Part shown: in pieces, positions 54,595-63,608 of the stretch
How positions within the stretch are numbered: the stretch's first letter is position 1
How the letters are laid out: each line of letters starts with the position of its first letter
Program-made: the position numbers and the translations under genes
Notes under the pieces: generated by a model
Told to the model about the DNA's origin: nothing
What the model saw: the letters and a program-made list of their open reading frames with translations, nothing else
Database searches by the model: none
Source of the DNA: Endozoicomonas sp965198415
GTDB taxonomy: Bacteria > Pseudomonadota > Gammaproteobacteria > Pseudomonadales > Endozoicomonadaceae
Direction: 5' to 3'
Assembly (NCBI GenBank): GCA_965198415.1
Contig: CBDAPN010000028.1
Location: forward strand, 124,001-188,000
DNA length: 64,000 nucleotides

Positions 54595-55281
54595 ATGAAC
54601 ACCAATAATGCGTTCGAGGAGTTTAATGGCGAAAGTCTTTTCAACTATATGGTGGATTTTAACCTCTTTCCCATTAAATACACCCACATTAGCTGGTTGA
54701 AAGAAGACGACAACCTGCGTCTTCTAAAGGGCTTGAGGTCGAATGTTTCAGTACAATTTAACCTGTCGAGGTATTTACTGAAAAAGTTCAACATTGCCCA
54801 TGAGTTCGATTACAACTTTGAGCAGCCCTACAAGCGAATCGTCTTTGCCAGTGTGGAGGAGATTGAGCGACTGGCACTGTATTTGGGCATTGTCCTTAAT
54901 GAAGGCACCATTCGCTCCATTGTAACCCGTAACGAGAGAGCCGCCTTGCAACAGTGCCTCGGTGATGAAGCCTATCGCTTTGCCGTGAAAAAAGCACAAT
55001 TTATCAGTAGAGCCTCAATGGGGCCTGGCATTTTGATTGACTGGCAAAAGCTTGGGCGGTTCAAGGCTTATTTGGTGGCACAGGGACGGCAAGTGATAGC
55101 GAATGCTTTTTCGGATCAGCCAGCTGCATTTCGCCAGCGGCTTGTTCTGAAAATGCCCACTAGCTGGAAGAAGGCGCTGAGCAAAGTGGAATCAAGCCCG
55201 TTAAGCAAAAAAGAATGTAAAATTTTGTTGGTGAAAACGCACAAAGAGGTGAATCGACAGTGGCGGCACCTATTATCCTGA
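54595..55281 (+). CDS. sctK: T3SS sorting-platform protein SctK
   Basis: Cytoplasmic protein that links the inner ring to the SctQ-SctL-SctN sorting platform. The 228-residue product resembles YscK/PscK: N-terminal YMVDFNLFPIKYTHISWL, then a helical body with EEIERLALYLGIVLNEGTIR and a C-terminal KECKILLVKTHKEVNRQWR. Sequence conservation in this family is low, so the assignment also rests on its place between sctJ and sctL. The ribosome site is weak. It overlaps the sctL start by 22 bases. Confidence 0.85.
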   Translation: MNTNNAFEEFNGESLFNYMVDFNLFPIKYTHISWLKEDDNLRLLKGLRSNVSVQFNLSRYLLKKFNIAHEFDYNFEQPYKRIVFASVEEIERLALYLGIVLNEGTIRSIVTRNERAALQQCLGDEAYRFAVKKAQFISRASMGPGILIDWQKLGRFKAYLVAQGRQVIANAFSDQPAAFRQRLVLKMPTSWKKALSKVESSPLSKKECKILLVKTHKEVNRQWRHLLS

Positions 55282-55922
55282 ATAATGTCCAGCTTGAGCT
55301 GGACCCGACCTGCAGAGTGCTTAAATCAGGTGACTATGTCGTCTACCTTGAGGCTCAGGAAATAATTAATGCTGCCCAAAAGCAGGCAGCTGGCATTATT
55401 GAGGATGCCAAAAAAGCCTATGAGCAGGAAAAAAAGCGCGGCTATCAAGATGGCCTTGCACAGAGTAAGGCAGAACAAACAGACCATATGCTTAAAGTGG
55501 TCAGCCGTACCATCAACTACTTGTCCGATATTGAAGACACTCTGGCTGATATTCTGCTTTCAGGCGTTAAGAAGATTATTGGTGAGTTTGATGAAGAAGA
55601 GCTCACCGTCAGTCTGGTTAAAAGCGCACTGCAACATGTACGCAATGAAAAGCATGTCTCTATTCGTATAGCCCCGGCGCAGTACAGTGCGGTACAGGCG
55701 CGTCTGAATGCGATCTTGTCGGAGTATAAAGGCGTTGGGTTTATTGACCTCGTTGCTGACCCTCGCCTGTCAACCGGTGACTGCATCATGGAAAGTGAAA
55801 TTGGTGTTGTGGATGCCAGTGTTGATGTTCAGCTAAAAGCGCTACAAAAACGGTTTGATAGCCTAAAATCCATGGCCGAGCGTAGCAAAGAAGCGGATAT
55901 GGCTGGCGAAAGGGCGTCATAG
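55260..55922 (+). CDS. sctL: T3SS stator protein SctL
   Basis: Homologue of flagellar FliH; dimerises and tethers the ATPase SctN to SctQ and SctK. The 220-residue protein has a short N-terminus, a charged coiled coil (AQKQAAGIIEDAKKAYEQEK, about residues 38-57) with the glycine-spaced GYQDGLAQSKAEQ, and a C-terminal V-ATPase-E-like domain (VSIRIAPAQYSAVQARLN, DPRLSTGDCIMESEIGVVDA). Starts at GTG 55260 with AGAGGTG upstream, inside the sctK end. It is the last structural secretion gene visible; sctN and sctQ are not in the window. Confidence 0.93.
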   Translation: MAAPIILNNVQLELDPTCRVLKSGDYVVYLEAQEIINAAQKQAAGIIEDAKKAYEQEKKRGYQDGLAQSKAEQTDHMLKVVSRTINYLSDIEDTLADILLSGVKKIIGEFDEEELTVSLVKSALQHVRNEKHVSIRIAPAQYSAVQARLNAILSEYKGVGFIDLVADPRLSTGDCIMESEIGVVDASVDVQLKALQKRFDSLKSMAERSKEADMAGERAS

Positions 55923-56173
55923 CAGTTTTTCCAACCCATTACTGACGCCCTGGCCAACCTTAGAGCTGCCTTCTGAGTTTACAGCGATGCCACTGCCTTT
56001 TTGCATCGCTGGCTCTCCCCGCCCTATCGCACCCAGAAGGCATAAAGGCGAGACTTTACGGCGAAACCGGTAATTTCGTACTACTTTGCAGCAAAAATCA
56101 ATTGAGCGAGCAAGCCCGCAGAAATCTCCTATCTTTATTGCAGAATTTCATCATAAAAAACAGGAATCCACTC

Positions 56174-57361
56174 ATGTCTGAATCGGGCTGTTCCGCCGTC
56201 ATTGGCGGTGCGTTAATTTTGGCGGGAACGGCAATTGGTGCAGGCATGCTGGCATTGCCCCTGGTCTCGGGAGAGGCTGGACTGGTGCCAACGATTATTC
56301 TTTTTCTGGTCACTGCAGCGGTTGCGGTTATGTCAGCCCTGTACACCTTTGAGGCTAATGTCGCTATTCGCCCCGGTTGTGACCTTTTCACCATGGCAGA
56401 ACACACCCTTGGGCGAGTGGGAAAGTGGCTGGCTGCTCTGGCACCTTTGGGGCTGTTTTATGCCCTGATGGCCGCTTATTTCTCTGCTGGAGGGTCTTTG
56501 CTAGGGCAATATTTACAAGCTGTGCAAGTGCCCCCAAGGCTTTGTATCATTATATTTGCCATGTTCGCAGCTACCTTTGTTTATTGCAGCACGCGGGCAG
56601 TGGATCGGGTGAATCGGATTATTTTTAGCCTGATGATTGTTGCTTTTATTATGGCTCTGTTATTTCTGGCTCCCGCTGTTCGCTATGAAAACCTCATTCA
56701 CACCGCAAAAATTGAATATGTATCTATTTTTGCTGCACTGCCTGTAATTTTTACTTCTTTTGGTTTCCATGGCGGTATACCAAGCATCATTATCTACCAA
56801 AAAAAACAGTTTAAATATGTGCCGCTCATTTTTTTATTTGCAACTCTGGTTCCGTTAGCTGTTTATGCAGCGTGGCTATTTGTGGTTATGGGGATTGTTC
56901 CTGAAGCTTCTTTACAGCAAATTAACCAGTCTGCGGATGCGACGGCGCACCTGATCTCCACAGTCAGTCGTGAAGGTCGTTTACGAGCCATATTGCACCT
57001 GTTTTCAGACTTGGCCTTATTAAGTTCTGTGCTGGGTGTCGCACTCGGGTTGTTTGATTATCTGGCCAGTTTTATGCGGCGGCAGAATACCCGAATGCAT
57101 CGCATGCAAACGGCTTTGGTGACTTTTACCCCTCCTGTTGCCATTGCTATTCTCTTTCCGGATGGGTTTGTTGCAGCGTTGGGCTACGCAGCTATTGCTC
57201 TGGCCATACTGGCTATTATGCTACCGGTGGCAATGGTCTACGTGCTTCGGTGTCAAAGCGACTATAGTCCCTCATTCAAGACTCCGGGGGGCAGTATCAC
57301 GATGGCACTGTGTTTTTTATTTGGTTGTCTGGTTATTTTTTCAAATTTTCTCGCAACCTGA
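56174..57361 (+). CDS. Aromatic amino-acid permease (TyrP/Mtr family)
   Basis: Inner-membrane proton symporter for tyrosine or tryptophan of the hydroxy/aromatic amino-acid permease family. The 395-residue protein starts with the family signature IGGALILAGTAIGAGMLALP and has about eleven membrane spans, including GFHGGIPSIIIY in the middle and FDYLASFMRR further on. AGGAATCCACTC precedes ATG 56174; a longer frame from 56102 adds a charged stretch and is not supported. It stands beside the secretion genes but has no obvious role in them. Substrate not determinable. Confidence 0.88.
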   Translation: MSESGCSAVIGGALILAGTAIGAGMLALPLVSGEAGLVPTIILFLVTAAVAVMSALYTFEANVAIRPGCDLFTMAEHTLGRVGKWLAALAPLGLFYALMAAYFSAGGSLLGQYLQAVQVPPRLCIIIFAMFAATFVYCSTRAVDRVNRIIFSLMIVAFIMALLFLAPAVRYENLIHTAKIEYVSIFAALPVIFTSFGFHGGIPSIIIYQKKQFKYVPLIFLFATLVPLAVYAAWLFVVMGIVPEASLQQINQSADATAHLISTVSREGRLRAILHLFSDLALLSSVLGVALGLFDYLASFMRRQNTRMHRMQTALVTFTPPVAIAILFPDGFVAALGYAAIALAILAIMLPVAMVYVLRCQSDYSPSFKTPGGSITMALCFLFGCLVIFSNFLAT

Positions 57362-57646
57362 TGTGCTGTTTTACCGTCGTATAAATAGGTTTGTTGGCAA
57401 AGTCGCCGTGAATCCCCGCTCAATCGAGGGTTTGGTGCCCGCCACGTTGGGGCAGGAAGCAGTCACAGAGCTGATATGGCAAGAGTTTTGCTGACACTTT
57501 TTTAAGCTGCCTCGACAAGTTGTTGTTCATACTTCAACTGTGGTAAGTAGCCGTTGGTTTAGTGCTGCGAGCGTTTTGTTTCTCAGTCTTATAAGGGTGG
57601 TATTGTTGCTGTGATCTGCTGAAAAATCGGTCGATATTAGCCCCTT

Positions 57647-58378
57647 TTAGCCCGATTTAATGCCAACCTCCAAACGATAATTCTCTTCTATGCGTCGTTC
57701 ATTTTGCGCATGTTCTATCTTTTGTTTAATGCTTAAATCCGCTGTGCTGTGCAGTATTTTCTCTTCAGCCTCCTTAATCTGTTCAGTGACTATGGAGTAC
57801 ATGCTCTTTGACATCATCTGTACGATTTGCTGACGATTGGCATTGTTTAGGTGGTTGGTTTGGATAAAGTCATCCACTTGCTGTCTGGCAATGATGCCAA
57901 TCGGGCTGTCATGACTTTCAGGCCGATGGATGAGCAAAGAGAGTATATCCCTTTGCTGCTGTGGATTTGTCGGCAGGTTGCTGGTCAGTATCACCGCTTT
58001 GGCTATTGCGGTAAGTTTGCCAAATTGCCGGCAAATCTGATTTTGGATGGCAGTCGGCAGCTCAATGGGACTTTTTTTGATTGCCTCTAACACATGTGTA
58101 AGGCCTTTAAGTGTTTTTCCGTGCAGCTCAATTGCCGACGACAATGCCTCCCAGTGTTGCTCTTTTGCCATTGTGGTAATGATATCCAGGCTTTGCGGCG
58201 TTATTTGTCGTTTGTTTAGCTGTTGTTGAAAGCGATTTCTCGTTTTTTTATCAAGGTTAATTTCTGCCGGGCTTACACTGACATTTCTGCTTTTGTGAGT
58301 GCCTCTGCTTGGGGTGGATGGCGTATCATTTTGTGGTGTGTGAAGTTTTTGATTCGGGTTATTGGGTATTTTATCCAT
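57647..58378 (-). CDS. Unknown polar protein, possible effector
   Basis: Not recognised. The 243-residue protein has an N-terminus of about 40 residues very rich in Asn, Pro, Ser, Thr and Lys (NPNQKLHTPQND), as seen in type III secreted proteins, then a helical body with no membrane segment (QQQLNKRQITPQSLDIITTM, QQVDDFIQTNHLNNANRQQI) and a charged C-terminal helix. AGGAAAGG precedes the ATG. The 3' end overlaps a possible terminator (AAATCGG and CCGATTTTT). Effector role is suggested only by location and composition. Confidence 0.6.
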   Translation of the reverse strand: MDKIPNNPNQKLHTPQNDTPSTPSRGTHKSRNVSVSPAEINLDKKTRNRFQQQLNKRQITPQSLDIITTMAKEQHWEALSSAIELHGKTLKGLTHVLEAIKKSPIELPTAIQNQICRQFGKLTAIAKAVILTSNLPTNPQQQRDILSLLIHRPESHDSPIGIIARQQVDDFIQTNHLNNANRQQIVQMMSKSMYSIVTEQIKEAEEKILHSTADLSIKQKIEHAQNERRIEENYRLEVGIKSG

Positions 58379-58631
58379 TTTACCTTTCCTATAACTTAGG
58401 TGGCCTAACGACTCTATTTTATTTTTCTACGGCTATTTGTATAACTTCTATATCACTTCGGTTCTACTGAATTTATTTTGCCATAATTAGATCAGCTATT
58501 GGCTTGTCTTGGTTGTGCGGGGAGGTAGTATGGGAATGGATAGGCGAGTTTCCCGTTTAGCCTCCTAGCTCTGAGTTAAACATCGGCCATTTTGTAAAAA
58601 TTTCTATCAGGCATACTTATGTGGAGGGTTT

Positions 58632-59327
58632 ATGCAAAGGGTAGTGGCTATAACAGGTGTCAGTCGTGGGTTGGGGCTTGAGTTGTGCAGACAGTATCTG
58701 GAGGAGGGAGCCAAAGTATATGGCTGCTGTCGTTCTCCGGAGCAGTCCCACAAACTGTTGGAGTTAAAGCACAGTGCAGGGCACCAACTTGAGTTGGTGC
58801 CTTTGGATGTTACGCGCCCGGGGATGATCCGAAACTTGCAATATGTCATTGAAGAAGCGGTGGATATTCTGATCAATAATGCCGCCATCTATGGCCCGTC
58901 CGGACTGTCTTATGACCAGGTAACCGTGGAGCCATGGCTCGAAGTGCTTCGGGTCGATACAATTGCACCGATGATGGTGACACAGGCCTTGATTGACAAA
59001 GTCGGTGCAAGTCATGAGAAAAAGATTGTCATGATCTCCAGTAAAATGGGCAGTATGAGCGATAATCTAAAAGGAGGCAGTTATATCTACCGCTCGGCAA
59101 AAGCGGCTCTCAATGCGGTGGGAAAAAGCCTGGCAATTGATCTTGCCGCGAGGGAGATTAGCGTCGGTATTTTGCACCCGGGCTGGGTTCAGACCGACAT
59201 GGGGGGAGCTAATGCGCTGATTGATGCAAAAACGTCAATTCACGGGATTCGCAAAGTTATTGATCATCTGTCGTTGAAAAACAGTGGCCATTTTTTTAGT
59301 TATGATGGTTCTTCTATTTCGTGGTGA
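58632..59327 (+). CDS. Short-chain dehydrogenase/reductase
   Basis: NAD(P)-dependent oxidoreductase of the classical SDR family. The 231-residue protein has the cofactor loop TGVSRGLG (residues 8-15), NNAA (82-85), the catalytic Ser in MISSKMG (134-140) and YxxxK (Tyr153, Lys157). It resembles CsgA/C-factor-like SDRs. The C-terminus (SGHFFSYDGSSISW) is typical for that group. GGAGG lies before the ATG. Substrate unknown; no clear link to neighbouring genes. Confidence 0.88.
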   Translation: MQRVVAITGVSRGLGLELCRQYLEEGAKVYGCCRSPEQSHKLLELKHSAGHQLELVPLDVTRPGMIRNLQYVIEEAVDILINNAAIYGPSGLSYDQVTVEPWLEVLRVDTIAPMMVTQALIDKVGASHEKKIVMISSKMGSMSDNLKGGSYIYRSAKAALNAVGKSLAIDLAAREISVGILHPGWVQTDMGGANALIDAKTSIHGIRKVIDHLSLKNSGHFFSYDGSSISW

Positions 59328-59337
59328 ACACTTCATA

Positions 59338-59382
59338 GGGGGCTGTCAGAGAAGAGCGCCTCTAGCGAAGATGACAGCCTCC
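59338..59382. repeat. Compact inverted repeat with MITE-like ends
   Basis: GGGGGCTGTCA (59338-59348) pairs with TGACAGCCTCC (59372-59382). The ends resemble the terminal repeats of the MITE-like elements (GAGGCTGTC), but the usual interior is absent. It starts 10 bases after the dehydrogenase stop and could serve as its terminator. Confidence 0.5.
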
Positions 59383-59413
59383 TGAAAACATAAACAATGC
59401 CGGTGATCTCCAT

Positions 59414-60088
59414 ATGACGCCTATTTTCCAGTCTTTGCGGTTCTTTTCTCATTATGGTTTTAGTCTTACGGTACTGTTTATGTTGGCATCTCTACCTACT
59501 GGTGCGCTGAGCTTTTATCTGCACCAATCGTTGCAGGGACAAGGAGAGTGGATTGGAGGAGGTGCTGATTTACTGGCCAATGCTTTTGTTGAGCCTCTGG
59601 CAACCGGAGCAGCTATTTATTTCATTGCCAGTAAAGACCAAGGAGGGACGCTGAGTATTTATGACAGTTTTTATAAGTCTGCAGGCATCTATTTTCGGCT
59701 AACTACAAGCTATTTTTTGGTGGCATCTATAGTGTTGTTTGGATCTACCCTGTATTTATTGCCCGGGCTATACATGCTGTACAAATTGATGTTTGTAGAA
59801 TTTCAGATTGTACTGAAAGGTGAGTCGGTCTGGGAGGGGGCAAGAAAAAGCATTACTCAGACGAACGGACAACTTTATGTACTGCTGCTGCCATTCATTA
59901 TTATTTTTACCATACTGCTTGGCTCTCAATTTCTGATCGAATTTTTTACTAATACTGAGGAAAATATTTTATCATTACGCTTACTGGCAAGCTTGCTTCA
60001 ATCACCCTTTATAGCTTTTTCTGTTGTGGTCGTGTATCGGTTATTCAGTTTGACCAGTGATGAAGAAAAGAGCAGTCAAAGCGAATGA
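59414..60088 (+). CDS. Multi-spanning membrane protein of unknown function
   Basis: A 224-residue inner-membrane protein with about five or six hydrophobic segments (for example SLTVLFMLASLPTGALSFYL at residues 16-35 and LLLPFIIIFTILLGSQFLI near 156-174) and a short polar C-terminus. The phrase LYMLYKLMFVEFQIVLKGES recalls YciC-like/UPF0259 membrane proteins, in which a family-wide LPG...R..F..P pattern occurs, but I am not certain. No neighbours suggest a role. Confidence 0.65.
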   Translation: MTPIFQSLRFFSHYGFSLTVLFMLASLPTGALSFYLHQSLQGQGEWIGGGADLLANAFVEPLATGAAIYFIASKDQGGTLSIYDSFYKSAGIYFRLTTSYFLVASIVLFGSTLYLLPGLYMLYKLMFVEFQIVLKGESVWEGARKSITQTNGQLYVLLLPFIIIFTILLGSQFLIEFFTNTEENILSLRLLASLLQSPFIAFSVVVVYRLFSLTSDEEKSSQSE

Positions 60089-60139
60089 TGTATATTGTTA
60101 TTTATTAAGGCCCCCATTATCGAGTACGCAAACCATAGA

Positions 60140-60463
60140 TCACAAATTGGGGTATGACGATTCAATGGATTTAAAGGTTTCTTGTAATTCAAAAAACAGC
60201 GGTTCGTACTGCTTTGGGTTGGCTTGTTTGCCAAAGTTTTCCATATTGCCGGCCAGAGCGGCAAGATGCTCCGCCCCTACAACGGCCGCCCCTCCTTTGA
60301 TGCGGTGAGCCAGACTCGCAATCAGGGGGCTTTGCTGATTATTGACAGCCGCTTTTAAATTGAGAAGGTCTTCTCTAGTGCTTTGAAAGAAGGTTGATAG
60401 CAATTCCTCCAATAATGCTTGGTCACCATCAACGATTTTCTCCAGGTTTTCAAGATTCAGCAT
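60140..60463 (-). CDS. Orphan histidine phosphotransfer (Hpt) protein
   Basis: Small phosphorelay intermediate. From ATG 60463 the protein has 107 residues, one Hpt domain: NLEKIVDGDQALLEELLSTF, then the phosphorylation site AHRIKGGAAVVGAEHLA with the active His at about residue 53, and a final helix. GGGA precedes the ATG. No kinase or regulator gene is beside it, so partners must be elsewhere; a relay with a hybrid sensor such as the RetS-like protein is possible but unsupported. The upstream reading frame to 60508 is not needed. Confidence 0.88.
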   Translation of the reverse strand: MLNLENLEKIVDGDQALLEELLSTFFQSTREDLLNLKAAVNNQQSPLIASLAHRIKGGAAVVGAEHLAALAGNMENFGKQANPKQYEPLFFELQETFKSIESSYPNL

Positions 60464-60542
60464 AAAGCGTCCCATTGCATTAAATAATTTGCATAACAAA
60501 AAGTACAAATAGTTTTTTCGCCAGCAATGGTGATCGCTTTAG

Positions 60543-62423
60543 TCATGATTTTCTGAATCTATGTAGAATTGCGTTGATGGCACGATCAAAAATAGCGCTT
60601 TCCTCAAGAATTTGTACGGTACCATTGGCAACCCCTTTTTTTAGTTCGTGTCCGCTGCGCTCAGCAACCCGCATCCCGGAACTGTTTACAAAAATATAAC
60701 GTTGTTTATCTTTACTAAGTTTAAGAAGCTGGCAACGCAGCCGTTGTGAGTCGCCCTCCCCAATAAATTCAACCCACTGACCTACGTGAAGATTGTCAAC
60801 AATGACAGGCTCTGCCAGTTGGTTTTCAGCTTGCTGATGAGGTTCTGCTTCTTCAAGCTCTGAAGGCTCAGTTGCAGTGGCTTCTGTATTTGAAGAAATT
60901 TCTAACTGTTCTGCTTCATTAAGTACCAGGTCGCAGGAAGTGTCGGGTTTAGTTGCGCTTAGTACAATTTCTTCCTCTTCATCATTTTCTGCAACAGTTA
61001 ACTCAGAAACGTCGTCAGCATGATCATTTGTTGACTGCGTTGAATTTTTTAATGTTTCTTCCTGACTATCATCAGATTCAAGAATGAGTGCCAGATTATA
61101 TTTGAACCCCTCTAGGCACTCTTGAAAAATATCAGGATTCTTATCGTGGTTGAAAACTATCGTTCGGACGGTATGTTCAATGAGCATTAAAACATGATTT
61201 TTAGTATTGTCATTACATTGAAGTATTCTGGATCGGGTTAATGTGTTCAGTAATTGCCGTGCCGGGTGTGCGTCGTTGGTTAGAAAATTTTTGTCAAGTA
61301 TAGCCTGTTTAAGGATAGGGATTTGTAGCAAAGATAGAATTTTTTTTAGATCATCCGGTAGGTTTTCATCGGCAAGGATATAATCAAATAGCCAGCCGGT
61401 CATATTAATCATGGCTTCATGATGGCGAAAAAGTTTTGATTTTTCTCCCTTACCTTTTAAAGCATCAAGAACTGAGTTATGCAAATTTTTAATAGAACGA
61501 TGCTGGTCTACGATTTCTTGCTGTAAAGAGCTCAGTATCTTGGCAAGATCCAACGCGGCAACTCGACTGGCGTCAGGTTCTAAAAATCGTTCATCTTCTT
61601 TCATTCCTGTGATCATGTTATCAGTTAGATGACTTTCAGTGTTAGTAAATGATGGTTGAAAAAAAGCTGCTTGAGCTTGTGCAACTTCAGAAATTTTACG
61701 CTCTGCAGAAGAGTATGTATTTTTTTGCATCGTTGCTTGTGATTTTGGCTCTGCCATAGATTGCTGCAAAGCCAGCGTATGTGACGTTGATTGGGCCAGT
61801 ACCTTTTCATTGATTAAAAAATCCTCAACACAACGCCACAGCTCATCTGCCGATTTTTTAAAATGTTGTAAAAACCAGATGAATAAATGGTTTTCCACCA
61901 TTTTCTCTGGCTCTAAAACCGAAATAGCAATAGAAAAACTCTCGCAAAGTCTTTCTGGAGTAGCGGGATAGGTGCCTTGATGTTCAGGGAATTTGGCTTT
62001 TAAACCTGTTTTAATACGAGAAATCCTTTCAGCATTATCCTTATTTTCAAACTGGTTACTTGCTGCAAGCCAGGTCAGTCTTTGATCAAGTTCAGAGTTA
62101 TCCAATAGCTCCAGGGATATTTCTCCGCTGGTGGGTACAGTGGATTGGGTAGATAACAAGTTATCGATAAATGTCTTTTTGATGGACTCTGCAGAACTCT
62201 TCAGAATGTTTCTGGTATCGATGCAACACATCATATCATGGTTGTTATTAACTTCATCTATATGTGCCGTCAGCTTGGATAATAGTTCCGTAAACAGAGA
62301 GTCAGCGTCAGGGAGAATTATCTTTTTAATAAGCTCATTTAGCTCGCTGAAAATAGCGTGCCCGGGTACGCTTTCCTCACTACCCGGGCAGATGCGAATG
62401 ATATCTGCAGATTGCGCTGACAT
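60543..62423 (-). CDS. DUF1631-like protein with PilZ-like C-terminus
   Basis: Large cytoplasmic protein of unknown function. The 626-residue sequence has the helical pattern of DUF1631 proteins (LIEHTVRTIVFNHDKN-like region, WLFDYILADENLPDDLKKIL near 345-364, PILKQAILDKNFLTNDAHPA near 372-391), an acidic Glu/Thr-rich linker (about 450-540), and a C-terminal beta domain (VGQWVEFIGEGDSQRLRCQL, YIFVNSSGMRVAERS) like those found after DUF1631 and resembling PilZ. No RxxxR c-di-GMP motif is obvious. AAGGAATTACCATT precedes the ATG. Family assignment from memory. Confidence 0.7.
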   Translation of the reverse strand: MSAQSADIIRICPGSEESVPGHAIFSELNELIKKIILPDADSLFTELLSKLTAHIDEVNNNHDMMCCIDTRNILKSSAESIKKTFIDNLLSTQSTVPTSGEISLELLDNSELDQRLTWLAASNQFENKDNAERISRIKTGLKAKFPEHQGTYPATPERLCESFSIAISVLEPEKMVENHLFIWFLQHFKKSADELWRCVEDFLINEKVLAQSTSHTLALQQSMAEPKSQATMQKNTYSSAERKISEVAQAQAAFFQPSFTNTESHLTDNMITGMKEDERFLEPDASRVAALDLAKILSSLQQEIVDQHRSIKNLHNSVLDALKGKGEKSKLFRHHEAMINMTGWLFDYILADENLPDDLKKILSLLQIPILKQAILDKNFLTNDAHPARQLLNTLTRSRILQCNDNTKNHVLMLIEHTVRTIVFNHDKNPDIFQECLEGFKYNLALILESDDSQEETLKNSTQSTNDHADDVSELTVAENDEEEEIVLSATKPDTSCDLVLNEAEQLEISSNTEATATEPSELEEAEPHQQAENQLAEPVIVDNLHVGQWVEFIGEGDSQRLRCQLLKLSKDKQRYIFVNSSGMRVAERSGHELKKGVANGTVQILEESAIFDRAINAILHRFRKS

Positions 62424-62560
62424 AATGGTAATTCCTTGTACTTCGTTGTGAAACCAACAGCACTGTTAGAGTGCTTCAGGTTCACTCAAGTCTTCCAATG
62501 AAATATAACTTTGCTCAGAAATGCTTTAATTAACGTCATTTAAATGACAATAACGTTGTG

Positions 62561-62845
62561 TTAACCCTCTCTGAGCTCTTTGGCTATCTCTCTTGCCTTC
62601 TCAATCGCTTTGTTGAAGCCGTTTTTAAACAGGTTTTCCCTAATTTGCCTTTGTAGCTCTTCAGGGGTAATTTCGCCTTCTTCCGTTACGTTTTTAGCCA
62701 GCTTGTTTTCTTCTTTATTATCAACCAGTTCAGAAAACGCTTTGGCTTTCATTGGGTCAATACGCTCTACGGGTTTGACGGTTCCCACTTGGCCCGCATT
62801 ATCATGTTGCAGGTTTTCAACATCCTTGTTAGTAATCATAGACAT
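62561..62845 (-). CDS. Small unknown charged protein
   Basis: Not recognised. From ATG 62845 (preceded by GGAGA at the right distance) the protein has 94 residues, is highly charged and probably helical in its C-terminal half (ENLFKNGFNKAIEKAREIAK). An in-frame ATG at 62860 is possible but lacks a ribosome site. It lies after the DUF1631-like gene's promoter side, near the secretion region, and could be a small chaperone or regulator; this is only a guess. Confidence 0.6.
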   Translation of the reverse strand: MSMITNKDVENLQHDNAGQVGTVKPVERIDPMKAKAFSELVDNKEENKLAKNVTEEGEITPEELQRQIRENLFKNGFNKAIEKAREIAKELREG

Positions 62846-63108
62846 ATCTAGATTCTCCATTGCTCAGTAATGAACGTTTATCATCATTTATATGGCGCAA
62901 TATCTGTGCATTTTGAGTGTAACTGAGGATATTGCCCGCTAACGTAATTAAATTCAGTTTAGATAATGTATGGGAGATAGCAAAAAGAGACTGCTTGGGT
63001 TTTGGTTATTTTCACCACTCCAACCGAAAAGTTGACAGCCTGTCTACTGACCATCAAGCAGCCTATTACACCGCCGACAACTGAAACTATTCCAGCCGGG
63101 AGAGAATT

Positions 63109-63414
63109 ATGAGCGGTGAGCATTTTACCTTAACCATTAGCCAAAGCACATCTGACGCCGGCGATTTTGCCATACACATGAAAGAACCTGATAAGCCAGA
63201 GCAGTTACTCGTACATTTACGATTTATGCCACTGGCAATGTTTGATGAAACATACTTAGACGACCTTGTGGGGATAATGGCGAGGAAAATGGCTAAGCGA
63301 ATTATCGAGTGGCGCGTTGCTCCGGATGACCCCCATGCCATGCAGGAGTGTGAAGATGAAGCGCGGGCAGTGGTTCAAGAAATGTTAGAAAAGATGAAGA
63401 AAAGCCCTGACTGA
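63109..63414 (+). CDS. Small unknown acidic protein
   Basis: Not recognised. The 101-residue protein has beta-like N-terminal parts (HFTLTISQSTSDAGDFAIHM, LLVHLRFMPLAMFDETYL) and a charged C-terminal helix (EDEARAVVQEMLEKMKKS). No membrane segment or signal peptide. GGGAGAGAATT precedes the ATG, and a strong hairpin follows, so it looks like a genuine single-gene unit. The fold pattern is reminiscent of small secretion chaperones, but that is speculation. Confidence 0.6.
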   Translation: MSGEHFTLTISQSTSDAGDFAIHMKEPDKPEQLLVHLRFMPLAMFDETYLDDLVGIMARKMAKRIIEWRVAPDDPHAMQECEDEARAVVQEMLEKMKKSPD

Positions 63415-63438
63415 GCAAGCAGTGCTGATAAGCCTACC

Positions 63439-63466
63439 ACACTGAAAAAATAAAATTTTTCAGTGT
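63439..63466. terminator. Bidirectional hairpin terminator
   Basis: ACACTGAAAAA (63439-63449) pairs perfectly with TTTTTCAGTGT (63456-63466). The A/T run inside the stem gives both strands a T-stretch, so it may end transcription from both the 63109 gene and the convergent gene at 63609. Confidence 0.7.
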
Positions 63467-63608
63467 TCTGAGTCAAAAACTAATTGCTTACTTTGTGTCC
63501 AGATAACATACCGTAAGCATCAGGCCGACAAAACTCGTCGTTTGGAGTTTTCACCGTAACCATTAAGTCTGGTAGCGCTCTAGCAACTGCTTTTGGGGTA
63601 AAGTTTTT

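Noticed and set aside
57500..57600. Possible remnant of an IS3-type transposase C-terminus on the minus strand
   Set aside because: Only a short stretch (YEQQLVEAA then stop) is suggestive; frames are broken and no inverted repeats or second open frame were found.
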